Of a DNA stretch of 64,000 bases, positions 9,510 to 20,474 are shown piece after piece. Source of the DNA: Psychrobium sp. MM17-31 (lineage in GTDB: Bacteria > Pseudomonadota > Gammaproteobacteria > Enterobacterales > Psychrobiaceae). The DNA lies in the NCBI RefSeq assembly GCF_022347785.1, contig NZ_JAKRGA010000001.1, positions 558,001 through 622,000 on the forward strand. The letters are read 5' to 3'. Every line of letters starts with the position of its first letter. Positions within the stretch are counted from its first letter, which is position 1. A program made the translations under genes and the position numbers. The notes under the pieces are model-generated. The model did not search any database. It was not told the DNA's origin and worked only from the letters and a program-made list of their open reading frames with translations.

Positions 9510-9771
9510 GGGGCTGTTTGCCTTTGTTGAAGTTTTTTGCAGCGAATTGTTCGGGTTTTATACAAGGCAGAGCCTGCGACGCTTAGTGGGCTAAGCTAGC
9601 AGGCGATAACGCCGTAGAAATCACGAACAAGCGCTGTCCTTCGGATGCAATGACAAGACATTTTCACCGCATTATTCGTCGCTCGCCTAGGTAAACTAGG
9701 TGTCGCTCCTCATGCCTTGCGAAACAGCCTTGTCAATTGCACAAAATTCATCTTCAAGGGTAAACAGGCCC
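9510..9771. repeat. Structured intergenic element bounded by imperfect inverted repeats (MITE-like)
   Basis: Fills most of the gene-free 352 bases between accA and dnaE. The ends are GGGGCTGTTTGCC...TTGAAG (9510-9532) and CTTCAAGGGTAAACAGGCCC (9752-9771), inverted copies with a few mismatches. Inside are nested stems: TTGTTCG 9547-9553 with CGAACAA 9624-9630; GCCTGC 9572-9577 with GCAGGC 9599-9604; GCTTAG 9581-9586 with CTAAGC 9591-9596; and CCTAG 9686-9690 with CTAGG 9696-9700. No coding frame of note and no clear target-site duplication. It looks like a non-autonomous mobile repeat; an RNA role is possible. Only one copy was seen here. Confidence 0.55.
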
Positions 9772-9782
9772 TCTTTAGGTCT

Positions 9783-12700
9783 TTAGAACTTCAATCGCAC
9801 ATGCCGCTTACCAAGTAGCATTCGCAAGTTGTCCAACAGTTCATCATCTGGCGTTACCCGCCATTGAATCCCCAACTCGAGTTTGGCAGTGGCTTCAGCA
9901 CGTGAATAAAAAATATTAACCGGCAATGCACCGTATTGAAATGGTGCTAAAGCTTGGTTAAATCGTGTAAAAAAGTGCTTATCGATCTGTTGTTGTTCAA
10001 CCTTGAGTTCCAACGCTGTAGCAAAGCGCTCACGGGCATTTGCGACGTCATAGACCTCTTTGACCGACATTCTATTACCACCGGAAAAATCATCAAAGCT
10101 GACCTCTCCCTCTAATATCAATATTTTGTCTTTTTGCAGTAATTCTTCGTACTTTTCCAAGACTTCGGCATATAAAGTTGCCTCTAAACGACCACTTTTA
10201 TCATCGATGGTTAAAATCCCCATCTTAGATCCGCGCTTAGTGATCATCACACGCGAGGCGATAACTAAACCAGCTGCTTTAACTTGTTGGCCGCGCTCCG
10301 TCGGCGCAATGTCTTTTAAACGACAACGAGTATAGTGTTTAAGTTCAGGTAAATACTGATTTATTGGGTGACCTGTCAGGTAAAGACCAAGGGTCTCTCG
10401 CTCGCCTTCTAGCCAGATTTTATCGGGCCACGGCATCACATCGGCAAACTCGTGTGTCACGTCTTCATCGTGACTCGCCAACAGGCCAAATAAATCGTGC
10501 TGACCAACGGCTCTGTCTTTGGCATGTTGCTCAGATGCTTTTATAGCTTCAGGTAATGACGCCATCATAGCCGCACGATGTGGCCCTAGCTTGTCTAGTG
10601 CCCCTGCTTTAATCAGCTTTTCGAAGGTGCGCTTATTAACGCGTTTAGTATCGACACGACCACAAAAATCAAACAGATCTTTGAAAGGACCACCTTCGGC
10701 GCGCGCTTCTAAAATCGCATCCACAGGGCCTTCACCCACACCTTTGATAGCGCCGATGCCATAAACAATCTCTTCGTCTTCGTTAACACTGAACATGTAT
10801 TGGCCAGAGTTTACATCTGGCGGATGCAGCACTAACTTCATGCGATCACATTCATCCACCAAGGTCACGATCTTATCGGTGTTATCCATATCCGCCGACA
10901 TTACCGCCGCCATGAAATAGGCAGGATAGTGACACTTCATCCACAGCGTTTGATAAGAAACCAGTGCGTAGGCTGCCGAGTGAGATTTATTAAATCCGTA
11001 ACCCGCGAATTTCTCTACCAAGTCGAAGATTTTCATGGCGAGTTCGCCATCGATGCCATTTTTTATTGCACCTTCTTCGAACGTCGAGCGCTGCTTAGCC
11101 ATTTCCTCTGGTTTTTTCTTACCCATCGCACGACGCAACATATCCGCGCCACCAAGGGTATAACCCGAAAGTACCTGCGCAATCTGCATTACCTGCTCTT
11201 GATACAAGATAATGCCATAGGTTGGCTCAAGTACGTCTTTTAGCGATTCGTGCTGCCATTGTTGGTCAGGGTAAGAGACTTCCTCGCGGCCGTGTTTACG
11301 GTCGATAAAGTTATCTACCATGCCCGACTGTAGCGGCCCCGGTCTAAACAGGGCTACTAGTGCGACGATATCTTCAAAACAGTCAGGTAAAAGACGGCTA
11401 ATAAGCTCTTTCATACCCCGAGATTCCAACTGGAATACGGCGGTGGTTTCACTGCGCTTGAGCATATCAAATGACGGTTTATCATCGAGGGGAATCGATT
11501 CGATCATCACAGGCTCTAGGCCTTTATCCTTACGTGCTGCGTTAAGTGGATCTAACGCCCATTTCAAGATGGTCAGCGTACGCAGACCTAAGAAGTCAAA
11601 CTTTACCAGTCCCGCTGTTTCAACGTCATTTTTATCAAACTGAGTAACAGGATTTTTACCTTCATCGTCACACAGCAGCGGCGCAAAATCGGTAATGGTG
11701 GTTGGCGAGATAACAACACCACCGGCGTGTTTACCGGCATTACGCGTTGTACCTTCAAGGCGGCGCGCCATATCGATAAGCTCGCGCACGTCTTCGTCTG
11801 CTTGATAAAGCTGATCGAGCTGCGGTTCAACATCCCATGCTTTAGCCAGCGACATCCCCGGCTCTGCGGGAATCAATTTTGTTAAACGGTCAACGAAACC
11901 ATAAGGCTGCCCCATCACACGGCCTACGTCGCGTACAACAGCCTTTGCCGCCATGGTACCAAAGGTAATGATCTGGGATACCGCATCACGGCCATACAAT
12001 TCAGCTACGTGATCGATTACTCTATCGCGACCTTCCATACAAAAATCGACGTCGAAATCCGGCATCGAAACACGTTCAGGGTTTAGGAAGCGCTCAAATA
12101 GCAAATCGTATTCAAGAGGATCGAGATCGGTAATTTTTAGCGCATAAGCCACTAATGAACCAGCACCAGAACCACGCCCAGGGCCCACAGGTACATCGTT
12201 ATCTTTACTCCACTGGATAAACTCCATTACGATAAGGAAGTAACCGGGGAATCCCATTTGGTTAACAACGTCGAGCTCGACTTTTAAGCGATCATCATAC
12301 TCAGGGCGACGTCTGCTGCGCTCTTCTTCATCAGGAAATAAGAATTCTAAACGTTCTTCAAGACCTTCTTCAGATACCTTAACTAAGAAGTCTTCAATTT
12401 CTAAATCACCTGTTGGGTAATCAGGCAGCACGTATTCATCGAGTACAACGGTAACATTACAGCGTTTAGCAATCTCGACGCTGTTTTCTAATGCCGATGG
12501 AATATCGCTAAACAGCTCGCACATCTCTTCTTCGGTGCGCAGGTATTGTTCTTCGCTGTATCGTTTTGGGCGCCTAGGATCAGCTAACGCATAACCATCG
12601 TGAATCGCCACGCGCACTTCATGGGCATCGAAATCGTCACTATTTAAGAATACAACTTCGTTTGTGGCAACTACAGGAACGTTAGTCTGGCTAGCAAGCT

Positions 12701-13259
12701 GACAGGCAGCGTGTAAATACTCTTCTTCGTTAACGCGGCCTGTGCGCAATAGTTCTAAATAATAGCTATCTGGAAAATGCTCTTGGTAGAAAGCCAAACA
12801 CTGGCGAGCGAGTTTTTCGTTGCCCTTTAACAGCGCCATGCCTACATCGCCTTCACGACCACCAGAGAGAATGATCAGGCCTTCGTTATATTTTGCTAGC
12901 CATTTTTTGTCGATAACGGCTTTATCTTGAATCTTACCGCGTAAATAGGCTTCGGAAATCAATAAGGTGAGATTGTTGTAACCCTTGTTATCTTTACAGA
13001 GAATGGTAATACGCCATGGCTCTTCATCGAACTCATCGCTTTGCACCCACATATCTGCGCCAATAATTGGCTTGATGCCAGCACCGTGCGTGCCGCGATA
13101 AAACTTCACCAGGCCACACATGTTAACCAGATCGGTAATAGCCATTGCAGGCATTTTTAACTCATCGACTTTGCCAACAATCTTACCAACTTTGGCAACA
13201 CCATCGGCCATCGAGAAATCAGAGTGGATTCTCAGGTGAACAAATTTAGGATCGGTCAC
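9783..13259 (-). CDS. dnaE: DNA polymerase III alpha subunit
   Basis: Catalytic subunit of the replicative polymerase. 1158 residues (E. coli 1160). In order: N-terminal PHP domain (HSDFSMADG), C-family polymerase core with [16 protein letters not shown] and the catalytic PDFDVDFC Asp triad region, [34 protein letters not shown], the helix-hairpin-helix region, then an OB domain ([22 protein letters not shown]) and a C-terminal tau-binding part. Start is GTG with AAGGA nine bases upstream, and the N-terminus aligns residue for residue with the enteric protein. It lies 28 bases downstream of rnhB and is probably cotranscribed with the lpx genes. Confidence 0.98.
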   Translation of the reverse strand: MTDPKFVHLRIHSDFSMADGVAKVGKIVGKVDELKMPAMAITDLVNMCGLVKFYRGTHGAGIKPIIGADMWVQSDEFDEEPWRITILCKDNKGYNNLTLLISEAYLRGKIQDKAVIDKKWLAKYNEGLIILSGGREGDVGMALLKGNEKLARQCLAFYQEHFPDSYYLELLRTGRVNEEEYLHAACQLASQTNVPVVATNEVVFLNSDDFDAHEVRVAIHDGYALADPRRPKRYSEEQYLRTEEEMCELFSDIPSALENSVEIAKRCNVTVVLDEYVLPDYPTGDLEIEDFLVKVSEEGLEERLEFLFPDEEERSRRRPEYDDRLKVELDVVNQMGFPGYFLIVMEFIQWSKDNDVPVGPGRGSGAGSLVAYALKITDLDPLEYDLLFERFLNPERVSMPDFDVDFCMEGRDRVIDHVAELYGRDAVSQIITFGTMAAKAVVRDVGRVMGQPYGFVDRLTKLIPAEPGMSLAKAWDVEPQLDQLYQADEDVRELIDMARRLEGTTRNAGKHAGGVVISPTTITDFAPLLCDDEGKNPVTQFDKNDVETAGLVKFDFLGLRTLTILKWALDPLNAARKDKGLEPVMIESIPLDDKPSFDMLKRSETTAVFQLESRGMKELISRLLPDCFEDIVALVALFRPGPLQSGMVDNFIDRKHGREEVSYPDQQWQHESLKDVLEPTYGIILYQEQVMQIAQVLSGYTLGGADMLRRAMGKKKPEEMAKQRSTFEEGAIKNGIDGELAMKIFDLVEKFAGYGFNKSHSAAYALVSYQTLWMKCHYPAYFMAAVMSADMDNTDKIVTLVDECDRMKLVLHPPDVNSGQYMFSVNEDEEIVYGIGAIKGVGEGPVDAILEARAEGGPFKDLFDFCGRVDTKRVNKRTFEKLIKAGALDKLGPHRAAMMASLPEAIKASEQHAKDRAVGQHDLFGLLASHDEDVTHEFADVMPWPDKIWLEGERETLGLYLTGHPINQYLPELKHYTRCRLKDIAPTERGQQVKAAGLVIASRVMITKRGSKMGILTIDDKSGRLEATLYAEVLEKYEELLQKDKILILEGEVSFDDFSGGNRMSVKEVYDVANARERFATALELKVEQQQIDKHFFTRFNQALAPFQYGALPVNIFYSRAEATAKLELGIQWRVTPDDELLDNLRMLLGKRHVRLKF

Positions 13260-13287
13260 AACAATTCCTTGCTAAAAAGCAGCTTAG

Positions 13288-13887
13288 TTATTTTATTTCT
13301 AGTGCCGCTTTTACAGGTTTAAAACTACGTCGATGATAAGGGGTTACGCCAAATTGCTCAATCATTTCCATGTGCAATTTCGTCGGGTAACCTTTGTGTT
13401 TAGCAAAGCCAAACTGCGGAAACTCTTTGTCCAGCGCTTCCATTTCGCGATCACGGGTTACTTTGGCGATAATAGAGGCAGCACTTATTTCTTCAACGCG
13501 AGCATCCCCTTTTACCACAGACTGCGATGAAATCGGCAGCTCAGGACAACGATTACCATCAATCAGTACATGTTGCGGCGTTACAGGCAGGCCAGCGACT
13601 GCTCGCTGCATCGCCAGCATAGTCGCGTGAAGAATATTCAATTCATCAATTTCTTGTGGGCTAGCACGGCCGACACAATAGGCCAGCGCATTTTCAATAA
13701 TAATATCGTACAGGGCATCGCGCTTTTTATCAGAAAGCTTTTTAGAATCCGCTAAGCCTTCGATTGGTTTATTGGGATCTAAAATAACCGCGGCGGTGAC
13801 CACGTCACCGACTAATGGGCCGCGGCCAACTTCATCGACGCCAGCGACGATGAGATCAGGAAAAATAAATTCTGGTTCTGTCGGCAT
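13288..13887 (-). CDS. rnhB: Ribonuclease HII
   Basis: Cuts the RNA strand of RNA-DNA hybrids and nicks 5' of single ribonucleotides misincorporated in DNA. 199 residues (E. coli 198). The type 2 RNase H signature D-E-V-G-R-G is at residues 18-23 (catalytic Asp18, Glu19). Later acidic residues are in LIDGN and KVTRDREM, and [26 protein letters not shown] closes the domain. It sits between lpxB (19 bases upstream) and dnaE in the conserved order. Confidence 0.96.
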   Translation of the reverse strand: MPTEPEFIFPDLIVAGVDEVGRGPLVGDVVTAAVILDPNKPIEGLADSKKLSDKKRDALYDIIIENALAYCVGRASPQEIDELNILHATMLAMQRAVAGLPVTPQHVLIDGNRCPELPISSQSVVKGDARVEEISAASIIAKVTRDREMEALDKEFPQFGFAKHKGYPTKLHMEMIEQFGVTPYHRRSFKPVKAALEIK

Positions 13888-13906
13888 ACTATTATTCTTA
13901 TTGTTT

Positions 13907-15079
13907 TTATTTCTGTTTGATTAGGCCAAGGACACTGTCGGCAGCACGCTCACTAGCATCACACTTAAGTAATTGCTGTAACTTACTAAATTCACCCAAC
14001 ATCGCTTGGTTATCACTATCGAGTAATTTCGACGCTTCAGTGACTATATTATCGATAGTCGCGTCATCTTGAATCAGCTCGACAATCAGCTCCTTTTTAG
14101 CGAGTAGATTAGGTAATGAGTAATGCTCAACTTTCATCATCGGCTTAAAGATTTTATAGGTTAGCCAATGAATCTTATGCACAACCACCATAGGACGGTT
14201 AACGAGCAAGCCCTCTAAAGTCGCGGTGCCAGAAGCAAGCATGATAACATCACTTGCCGCCATCACATCGCGTGACTGGCCATCGATAATGGCGATATCA
14301 AGATTTGGTGCAAGCTCCGCTTTCGCGGCAAGAAATTGCGCCTTGCGTTGCTCATTTACTAATGGAATAACAAAACGTAATTCAGGGTATTTTTCTTTTA
14401 ACCGCAACGCCGCTTCAAGATACATTTGACTATTGTATTTAAGCTCACTGCCACGACTTCCTGGCATTAGTGCGAGATATTTAGCGTCTAGTTCAAGGCC
14501 TAGTTTATCTCTGGCATCTTGTTTAGACATATCTGGCGCGATTTGATCCGCCAAAGTATGACCGACAAAATCACAGGGAAAATCGTATTTATCGTAAAAT
14601 TCTTTTTCAAACGGCAGCAAAGCTAGTACTAGGTTAGTAGCCTTGGCAACTTTAAAAATGCGCTTTTGACGCCATGCCCAAATCGATGGACTCACGTATT
14701 GCACGGTTTTAATACCCGCTTCTTTCAATTGGAGCTCTAAGCGCAGATTAAAATCAGGTGCGTCGATACCAACAAAGACATCAGGTGGATTCGCCGTAAA
14801 GTGCTCGAACAAAGCGCGCTTAACAGCAAACAGGCGGCGCAGGCGGCTAAATACTTCAACGAGTCCCATCACCGACAGCTCTTCCATATCAAACAGACTG
14901 TGACAGCCTTGTTCAATCATTTGCGGGCCACCAATGCCTTCGAAGACGGCGTTAGGGTAACGTTTTTTTATAGACTTGATAAAACTCGCACCAAGAATAT
15001 CGCCGGAGATTTCTCCGGCGACAATACCGATGCGAATTGGAATGAGATCAACGTCTGTAGTAGGGGTTATCTGGCTCAC
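13907..15079 (-). CDS. lpxB: Lipid-A-disaccharide synthase
   Basis: Joins UDP-2,3-diacylglucosamine and lipid X into the lipid A disaccharide on the inner face of the inner membrane. 390 residues (E. coli 382). GT19 family features: [18 protein letters not shown] near the N-terminus, [32 protein letters not shown], then [13 protein letters not shown] and ASGTATLEG in the sugar-nucleotide half. Start is GTG with TAAGGAG six bases upstream. It lies 21 bases after lpxA in the same operon. Confidence 0.96.
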   Translation of the reverse strand: MSQITPTTDVDLIPIRIGIVAGEISGDILGASFIKSIKKRYPNAVFEGIGGPQMIEQGCHSLFDMEELSVMGLVEVFSRLRRLFAVKRALFEHFTANPPDVFVGIDAPDFNLRLELQLKEAGIKTVQYVSPSIWAWRQKRIFKVAKATNLVLALLPFEKEFYDKYDFPCDFVGHTLADQIAPDMSKQDARDKLGLELDAKYLALMPGSRGSELKYNSQMYLEAALRLKEKYPELRFVIPLVNEQRKAQFLAAKAELAPNLDIAIIDGQSRDVMAASDVIMLASGTATLEGLLVNRPMVVVHKIHWLTYKIFKPMMKVEHYSLPNLLAKKELIVELIQDDATIDNIVTEASKLLDSDNQAMLGEFSKLQQLLKCDASERAADSVLGLIKQK

Positions 15080-15100
15080 GCCAACTCCTTAAGTCGTTGG

Positions 15101-15865
15101 TTAGCGAATGATTCCGCGGGTAGATTTGTTAATGAAATCAACAAAGAGTGCAACGTTTTCATCGTCTGAACTATTTAATTCAGTAACAGCATCTTCAAGC
15201 GACAATTGCTGCTTGTAAAGTGTTTTAAAGCCTCGGCGAATCGCCAAGATTGAAGCTTTACTAAAATCACGACGCTTCAATCCTTCACTGTTAATACCCC
15301 GTGGCACACAAGGTTGCCCAGAACAAATCACAAACGGCGGTACATCTTGATTGACCCAAGAAGTCGCACCAACAAAACAGTGAGCACCAATTTTCACAAA
15401 TTGATGTACGCCTGTCATGCCGCCGATAATTGCAAAGTCATCAACATGAACATGGCCAGCAAGATTAACGCTGTTAGCTAAAATACAGTTGTTGCCAATC
15501 ATACAGTCATGAGCAACATGTACATAAGCCATCAGCAGGTTATCACTGCCGATTTGTGTAATTCCTTTATCTTGTACTGTTCCACGATGAATTGTCACGC
15601 CTTCACGCACGACATTGCGATCCCCCATGATTAATTGGGTATCTTCACCGGCAAATTTCTTGTCCTGACATTGCTCACCCACCGAAGAAAATTGGAAAAA
15701 ATGATTTTCTTTACCAATCTTCGATGGACCTTTAATGACCACATGAGATTCGACAATACAACCGTCGCCTAGTGTCACATCGGCACCGATATAACTCCAC
15801 GGTCCTACGCTAACGTTCTTGCCTAGGGTTGCATTGGGATGTACAAATGCTAAGGGATCTATCAC
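15101..15865 (-). CDS. lpxA: UDP-N-acetylglucosamine acyltransferase
   Basis: First step of lipid A synthesis: adds a 3-hydroxyacyl chain from ACP to the 3-OH of UDP-GlcNAc. 254 residues (E. coli 262). Left-handed beta-helix of hexapeptide repeats (AFVHPNATLGKNVSVG, then IHRGTVQ and ILANSVNLAGHVHVDD). The catalytic His lies in YVHVAHDCMIGNN, and the C-terminal helical part ends in STRGIIR. Start appears to be GTG with AAGGA upstream, aligned with the enteric MID N-terminus. It follows fabZ by three bases, so the two are tightly coupled. Confidence 0.96.
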   Translation of the reverse strand: MIDPLAFVHPNATLGKNVSVGPWSYIGADVTLGDGCIVESHVVIKGPSKIGKENHFFQFSSVGEQCQDKKFAGEDTQLIMGDRNVVREGVTIHRGTVQDKGITQIGSDNLLMAYVHVAHDCMIGNNCILANSVNLAGHVHVDDFAIIGGMTGVHQFVKIGAHCFVGATSWVNQDVPPFVICSGQPCVPRGINSEGLKRRDFSKASILAIRRGFKTLYKQQLSLEDAVTELNSSDDENVALFVDFINKSTRGIIR

Positions 15866-15868
15866 AAT

Positions 15869-16315
15869 TTAGTCCTTACGAGCACACATAAGATCTGCAC
15901 TACAAACAACCTTGCCATCAACTTTGGCTTCACAATAAAACTTACCAATACCGCGACGTTCTTTTAAATATTCAACATGAATATGAACAACATCACCTGG
16001 CACAACTGGTTGCTTGAATCGCGCGTTATCAATTGCTGCAAAGTAGTAAAGAGTATCGTCTGACTTTTCAATCGTTTTAAAACCAAGAACACCGGTTGCC
16101 TGAGCCATTGCTTCTAACAACAACACACCTGGCATAATAGGTTTGATTGGAAAGTGACCTTGGAAAAACGGCTCGTTAATAGTTACGTTTTTAACGGCGT
16201 GCAATGATTTACCCACCTCGAAGTCAATAACCTTATCGATTAATAAAAAAGGGTAACGATGAGGCAAAAGCTCCATGATTTCATTGATTTCAAGTGGTGA
16301 TAATTCGTTAGACAA
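15869..16315 (-). CDS. fabZ: 3-hydroxyacyl-ACP dehydratase FabZ
   Basis: Dehydrates 3-hydroxyacyl-ACP in fatty acid elongation and so competes with LpxA/LpxD for the same hydroxyacyl-ACP pool. 148 residues (E. coli 151). Hotdog fold with [13 protein letters not shown], the catalytic His in [12 protein letters not shown] and the Glu in [10 protein letters not shown]. Start is TTG: the 13 residues it adds before [10 protein letters not shown] match the enteric N-terminus in length and there is AGGA about ten bases upstream, so the internal ATG is less likely. It sits between lpxD and lpxA. Confidence 0.95.
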   Translation of the reverse strand: MSNELSPLEINEIMELLPHRYPFLLIDKVIDFEVGKSLHAVKNVTINEPFFQGHFPIKPIMPGVLLLEAMAQATGVLGFKTIEKSDDTLYYFAAIDNARFKQPVVPGDVVHIHVEYLKERRGIGKFYCEAKVDGKVVCSADLMCARKD

Positions 16316-16342
16316 AACAATTCTTCCTGAGTAAAAGTTTTC

Positions 16343-17365
16343 TTAAGCTTGATTAAGTCGTTTTTCAACGGCTTTGAGTCGTTTGGCCATATCGTCGAGC
16401 TGACGATAACGCGCGCCATTTTTGCGCCATTCACGGTTAGTTTGAGAAGGCATACCCGAAGAGTATACACCAGCTTCAGAAATATCTTTAATAACCATGC
16501 TCATCCCTGTGATCGTGACCCCGTCACAAATAGAGAGATGACCATTGATGGCACATGCACCACCGATGATACAGTTATTGCCAATATTGACACTACCCGC
16601 CACACAGGTATTCGCCGCCATAGCACAAAAATCGCCAAGGATTACATTGTGGCCAAGGTGAACTTGATCATCAATAATACAACCTTTACCGACAACAGTG
16701 GCATCTAACGCGCCGCGATCTATTGTTGTACCAGCACCAACTTCTGTACCAGCACCAATTTTAACACCACCAAGCTGTGGGATTTTATGCCATTGCCCGT
16801 TATGTGGTGCAAACCCAAAACCATCGGCGCCGATAACCGCGCTAGAATGAATCAAACAGTTAGCACCGAGCTTAACGTTGTGATATATCACAACGTTTGC
16901 CCACAGTTTAACACCGTCACCTAATGACGTGTTCTCACCAACGAAACAATTAGCGCCAATCACGCAGTTGTCGCCAACAATAGCACCAGCTTCTATAACG
17001 CTGTTAGCCCCAATGGCTACGTTTTCTCCGATAGTCGCCTGCGCAGATATTTTTGCCATCGGGCTAATGCCAACAGCCGGGGCAGGCGTCGAGTCCATAA
17101 TATTGGCTAGCATAGCGTAACCAACATAAGGCTCATCCAAAATCAGAGCATTACCATCAAAATCAGCGGCATCAACTTCACGCATAATAATCGCGCTTGC
17201 TTGTGACTCAAAGATTTGCTCTTTATATTTCGGGTTAGACAAAAAAGAAATCTGCCCAGATTGAGCAGATTTCAAAGTCGCGATGCTAGAGACGACTACA
17301 CTGTCGTCCCCTTTCACTAATGCATTTAGCTCTTTCGCTAATTGAGCGAGAGTAAATTTTGCCAT
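16343..17365 (-). CDS. lpxD: UDP-3-O-(3-hydroxyacyl)glucosamine N-acyltransferase
   Basis: Third step of lipid A synthesis: N-acylates UDP-3-O-acyl-glucosamine using 3-hydroxyacyl-ACP. 340 residues (E. coli 341). The N-terminal uridine-binding domain (FTLAQLAKELNALVKGD, ISFLSNPKYKEQ) is followed by a left-handed beta-helix of hexapeptides. Catalytic His is in DDQVHLGHNVILGDF, preceded by GADGFGFAPHNG. A C-terminal helix ends in LKAVEKRLNQA. The gene starts one base after the skp stop, indicating translational coupling. Confidence 0.96.
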   Translation of the reverse strand: MAKFTLAQLAKELNALVKGDDSVVVSSIATLKSAQSGQISFLSNPKYKEQIFESQASAIIMREVDAADFDGNALILDEPYVGYAMLANIMDSTPAPAVGISPMAKISAQATIGENVAIGANSVIEAGAIVGDNCVIGANCFVGENTSLGDGVKLWANVVIYHNVKLGANCLIHSSAVIGADGFGFAPHNGQWHKIPQLGGVKIGAGTEVGAGTTIDRGALDATVVGKGCIIDDQVHLGHNVILGDFCAMAANTCVAGSVNIGNNCIIGGACAINGHLSICDGVTITGMSMVIKDISEAGVYSSGMPSQTNREWRKNGARYRQLDDMAKRLKAVEKRLNQA

Positions 17366-17366
17366 A

Positions 17367-17885
17367 TTACTTAGACTTAGCTACTTTCTTTGCAACCAAT
17401 TGAGAAATGTCATTCTCTTTATTGATATAAGCTACAGCGTTCGATTGCAGAATTACATCGTATTTCTTTTCTTTTGCAACTTCGTTAACCGCTTTTTGAA
17501 CCTGCAATAACAATTTGTTTTGCTCTTCAGCACCACGACGACGCATATCTTCTTCTAATGCTTTACCTTTTAATTGGTAATCGCTTTTTAGAGATTCCAT
17601 TTCGCGCTGCATATCTAGTTTTTGTTGCTGAGTTAATAACGCAGCATCGCGCTTACTTTTCTCAGATAGATCTTGCATTTTCTTAACGATAGCTTGCACC
17701 GCTTCACGACGTTCTTTGAACTCTGATTCTAGATTCTGGCTTAACTGTTCACGTTGTGGCAGGTTCTGAAAAATAGTTCCCATATCGATTACGCCAATCT
17801 TTTGCTCGAAAGCGTAACTCGCACTGCTAAATGAAGTGCCTACTAATAATGCTGCTGCAGTAACTGCTGTTGCTAACTTGTTCAA
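17367..17885 (-). CDS. skp: Periplasmic chaperone Skp/OmpH
   Basis: Holds unfolded outer-membrane proteins in the periplasm on their way to the BAM complex. 172 residues (E. coli 161). Signal peptide of about 25 residues (hydrophobic AVTAAALLVGTSF, cleavage near SYA-FEQ), then IGVIDMGTIF and long charged coiled-coil arms (about residues 45-125), as in the jellyfish-shaped trimer. Start is TTG with AAAGGAG seven bases upstream; no better ATG exists before the signal peptide. It sits between bamA and lpxD, the conserved order. Confidence 0.94.
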   Translation of the reverse strand: MNKLATAVTAAALLVGTSFSSASYAFEQKIGVIDMGTIFQNLPQREQLSQNLESEFKERREAVQAIVKKMQDLSEKSKRDAALLTQQQKLDMQREMESLKSDYQLKGKALEEDMRRRGAEEQNKLLLQVQKAVNEVAKEKKYDVILQSNAVAYINKENDISQLVAKKVAKSK

Positions 17886-17934
17886 AATTTTCTCCTTTAA
17901 ATACTGTTTTTACTAAACAGTGAATTCTTTATAA

Positions 17935-20439
17935 TTAAAATGTTGTTCCGATATTAAACGAAAATACTTCTAAACGATCACCTTCCACTTCGCGAATTGG
18001 TCTCGCCAAACTAAATACCAATGGTCCCATTGGTGATAACCATTGGAAAGATACACCGTATGACGCTCTAAACTCACTAGGATCTGAGAAATCATAAATT
18101 TTATCAAACTCAGATGCGGAAAACTGACGATAGCGGTCATAATCAAATTCCGTATCCCATACATTGCCGCCTTCAACAAATAGACTTGTTCGAACAGAGC
18201 TCGACGCTCCCTCATCAACAAATGGCGTCGGTACGAAAAGTTCAAGTGTTGCTAATGCTTGAGCATTACCACCAATCGCGAAACCGCGCTTGGGGTTATT
18301 TTGAATACCGTACTGGCTATATGAAATAGTTGTAGGGTCACCATAAATCAAGTTTGATTGATCAGTAATGATATCAATTGGGCTACCAGAACCTTGTTCC
18401 CTATTACCTAATAAGTATATTGCTTTAGGGCCGACTGTATTGGCTTCAAAGCCACGCAGAGAGCCTGGACCACCAGCACGGAAGTTTTCATTAAACGCGT
18501 ATAAATGATCATTGCCATCAACTTTACCATAGCCATTGCCATAGCCAAGTTTAATCTTTCCCATCAATGAATAACGATGATCACGCGTTAATGGGAAATA
18601 ATGTCTCGACTCTAGCGCTAGACGGAAATACTGAATCTCACTACCAGGAACTGTCATTTTACCATTGAAAGTAGTATTAGACCCAGCTGATGGAAAGCGA
18701 GCACGATTTAAGGTATTTCTGCTCCATCCAGCGGATATTTCGAAGTTGTCAAAAGCAATATCACCGTTACTAGCGCCACCGTATACAGCATAAAATGGTT
18801 TAACCTGCTCGTACTGATTTAGTTCAGAAATATCATTATGTCTAAAAGCAATACCTAAATTTATTCGGCTTACAGGATTAATTGGAAAACCTAAATCAAA
18901 ACCAATGCCATATGATTTGTTGTTATAACGCGCTAAATTTGCATTACCCGCATCATATTCAGACCAATAAATATTTGCTCCGCCACTAATCCCATCATGT
19001 GTTAAATATGGATCGCGATAAGACAAATTAACGTTTTTTTGATACTTATTGGTATTAAAATTAATACCTACGCGGTTACCTGTCCCCAACCAATTATTCT
19101 GAGTAACGCCTAATTGTAGACTTAGGCCGCCATAGCTACCGTAACCAACACCAGCATTAAATGACCCTGATGCAGTTTCTTTAACTTTAACTTCAACGTC
19201 GACTCTGTCGTCATGTCCAGCCACCGGAACTACTTCAGTTTCTACATCCTCAAAGAAACCTAAACGATTTAAATAATTCTTTGATCCTTCAAGTTTACTA
19301 TTATTGAGCCAAGTACCTTCTAATTGGAGCATTTCACGGCGTAAAACTTCGTCTTTGGTATTATAATTCCCGACAAATCGAATATCATTGACATAAACAC
19401 GAGCACCAGGCTCTATATTCATGTTTAAAGTTACTTCTTTTGTCTCATCATCTATTTCTGGATAGGTTGTTACTTTTGGAAAAGCAAATCCATAATTGCC
19501 AAGAAAACGAGACAATCTTTCTTCAGTAAAAGTAACCTCTGCGCCGTTATAAGTATCACCCTCTTGCATAGGAATTAAGCGCTCAAGAATAGTTCGATAT
19601 TTCTCTATATCACCAATTAAGTTAACTTTCTTGATTTTATAAATCTCACCTTCATCAAGATTAAGTGAAATATATAAACTCTTCTTGTCTGGCGTCATTG
19701 ATACCTGAGTGCTGTCAACTTTAAACCGAATATAACCGCGATCTTTGTAAAAAGATTCCAATGTCTCTATATCACCCTGCAGCTTTTGTTTTTGGTACTT
19801 TCGTTCACCGAAAACATTCCACCACGCGGTATAATCTGTTAATTCAAAACCTTCTTTTAATTCTTCATCACTAAAGACAGTATTACCAACTAAATTAATC
19901 TGCTCGATACTTGCGGCATCACCTTCTTTAAAGTTGAAATTAAGTTCAATACGGTTACGTGCCAAAGGCGTAACGCTGGCTTCAACCTTTGCAGAATATT
20001 TACCGACACTATAGTAAAAATCTTCAAGTCCTTTTTCGATTTCCGTAAGCAGCGTTCTGTCCAAGGGTTCACCAACCTTGATGCCAGAACCACCGAGACT
20101 TTCAGCCAACTGCTCATCCTTGAGGTCTTTATTGCCTTCATAGTTAATCGCAGAAATCGTCGGACGCTCTTTGACCTTAATAATTAATAAACCTTCATCG
20201 CGGAAGACTTGAATATCTTCGAAGTTTGTTGACTTATAAAGGGTCTTAATAATACGAGCAATGTCAGCGTCTGTTACTACATCGCCAACTTTAACCGGGG
20301 TATTTAATAATGCTGCACCTAGTGCAACGCGTTGTAAGCCTTGAATTCGAATATCAGTTACTGTAAACGGTTCAGCTGCTAGGGAACTAAAACTTGTTCC
20401 TAATAAGGCGATTGGCGCCAAAAGCTTTGGAAACTTCAT
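17935..20439 (-). CDS. bamA: Outer membrane protein assembly factor BamA
   Basis: Central Omp85 barrel that folds beta-barrel proteins into the outer membrane. 834 residues (E. coli 810). Signal peptide ending near SLAA-EPF, then five POTRA domains (about residues 23-425; the first opens [17 protein letters not shown]). The 16-strand barrel has [16 protein letters not shown], carrying the R-G-F of the loop-6 VRGF/Y motif, and ends in a C-terminal Phe strand (FSFNIGTTF). It lies 35 bases after rseP and ahead of skp, so assembly factor and chaperone are made together. Confidence 0.97.
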   Translation of the reverse strand: MKFPKLLAPIALLGTSFSSLAAEPFTVTDIRIQGLQRVALGAALLNTPVKVGDVVTDADIARIIKTLYKSTNFEDIQVFRDEGLLIIKVKERPTISAINYEGNKDLKDEQLAESLGGSGIKVGEPLDRTLLTEIEKGLEDFYYSVGKYSAKVEASVTPLARNRIELNFNFKEGDAASIEQINLVGNTVFSDEELKEGFELTDYTAWWNVFGERKYQKQKLQGDIETLESFYKDRGYIRFKVDSTQVSMTPDKKSLYISLNLDEGEIYKIKKVNLIGDIEKYRTILERLIPMQEGDTYNGAEVTFTEERLSRFLGNYGFAFPKVTTYPEIDDETKEVTLNMNIEPGARVYVNDIRFVGNYNTKDEVLRREMLQLEGTWLNNSKLEGSKNYLNRLGFFEDVETEVVPVAGHDDRVDVEVKVKETASGSFNAGVGYGSYGGLSLQLGVTQNNWLGTGNRVGINFNTNKYQKNVNLSYRDPYLTHDGISGGANIYWSEYDAGNANLARYNNKSYGIGFDLGFPINPVSRINLGIAFRHNDISELNQYEQVKPFYAVYGGASNGDIAFDNFEISAGWSRNTLNRARFPSAGSNTTFNGKMTVPGSEIQYFRLALESRHYFPLTRDHRYSLMGKIKLGYGNGYGKVDGNDHLYAFNENFRAGGPGSLRGFEANTVGPKAIYLLGNREQGSGSPIDIITDQSNLIYGDPTTISYSQYGIQNNPKRGFAIGGNAQALATLELFVPTPFVDEGASSSVRTSLFVEGGNVWDTEFDYDRYRQFSASEFDKIYDFSDPSEFRASYGVSFQWLSPMGPLVFSLARPIREVEGDRLEVFSFNIGTTF

Positions 20440-20474
20440 AATGCTGTTTTTATAATCCTAATTTCTCGTCTTGC

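Noticed and set aside
10060-11833. Several open frames antisense or in other frames inside dnaE
   Set aside because: All lie wholly within the well-conserved dnaE frame and match no family.
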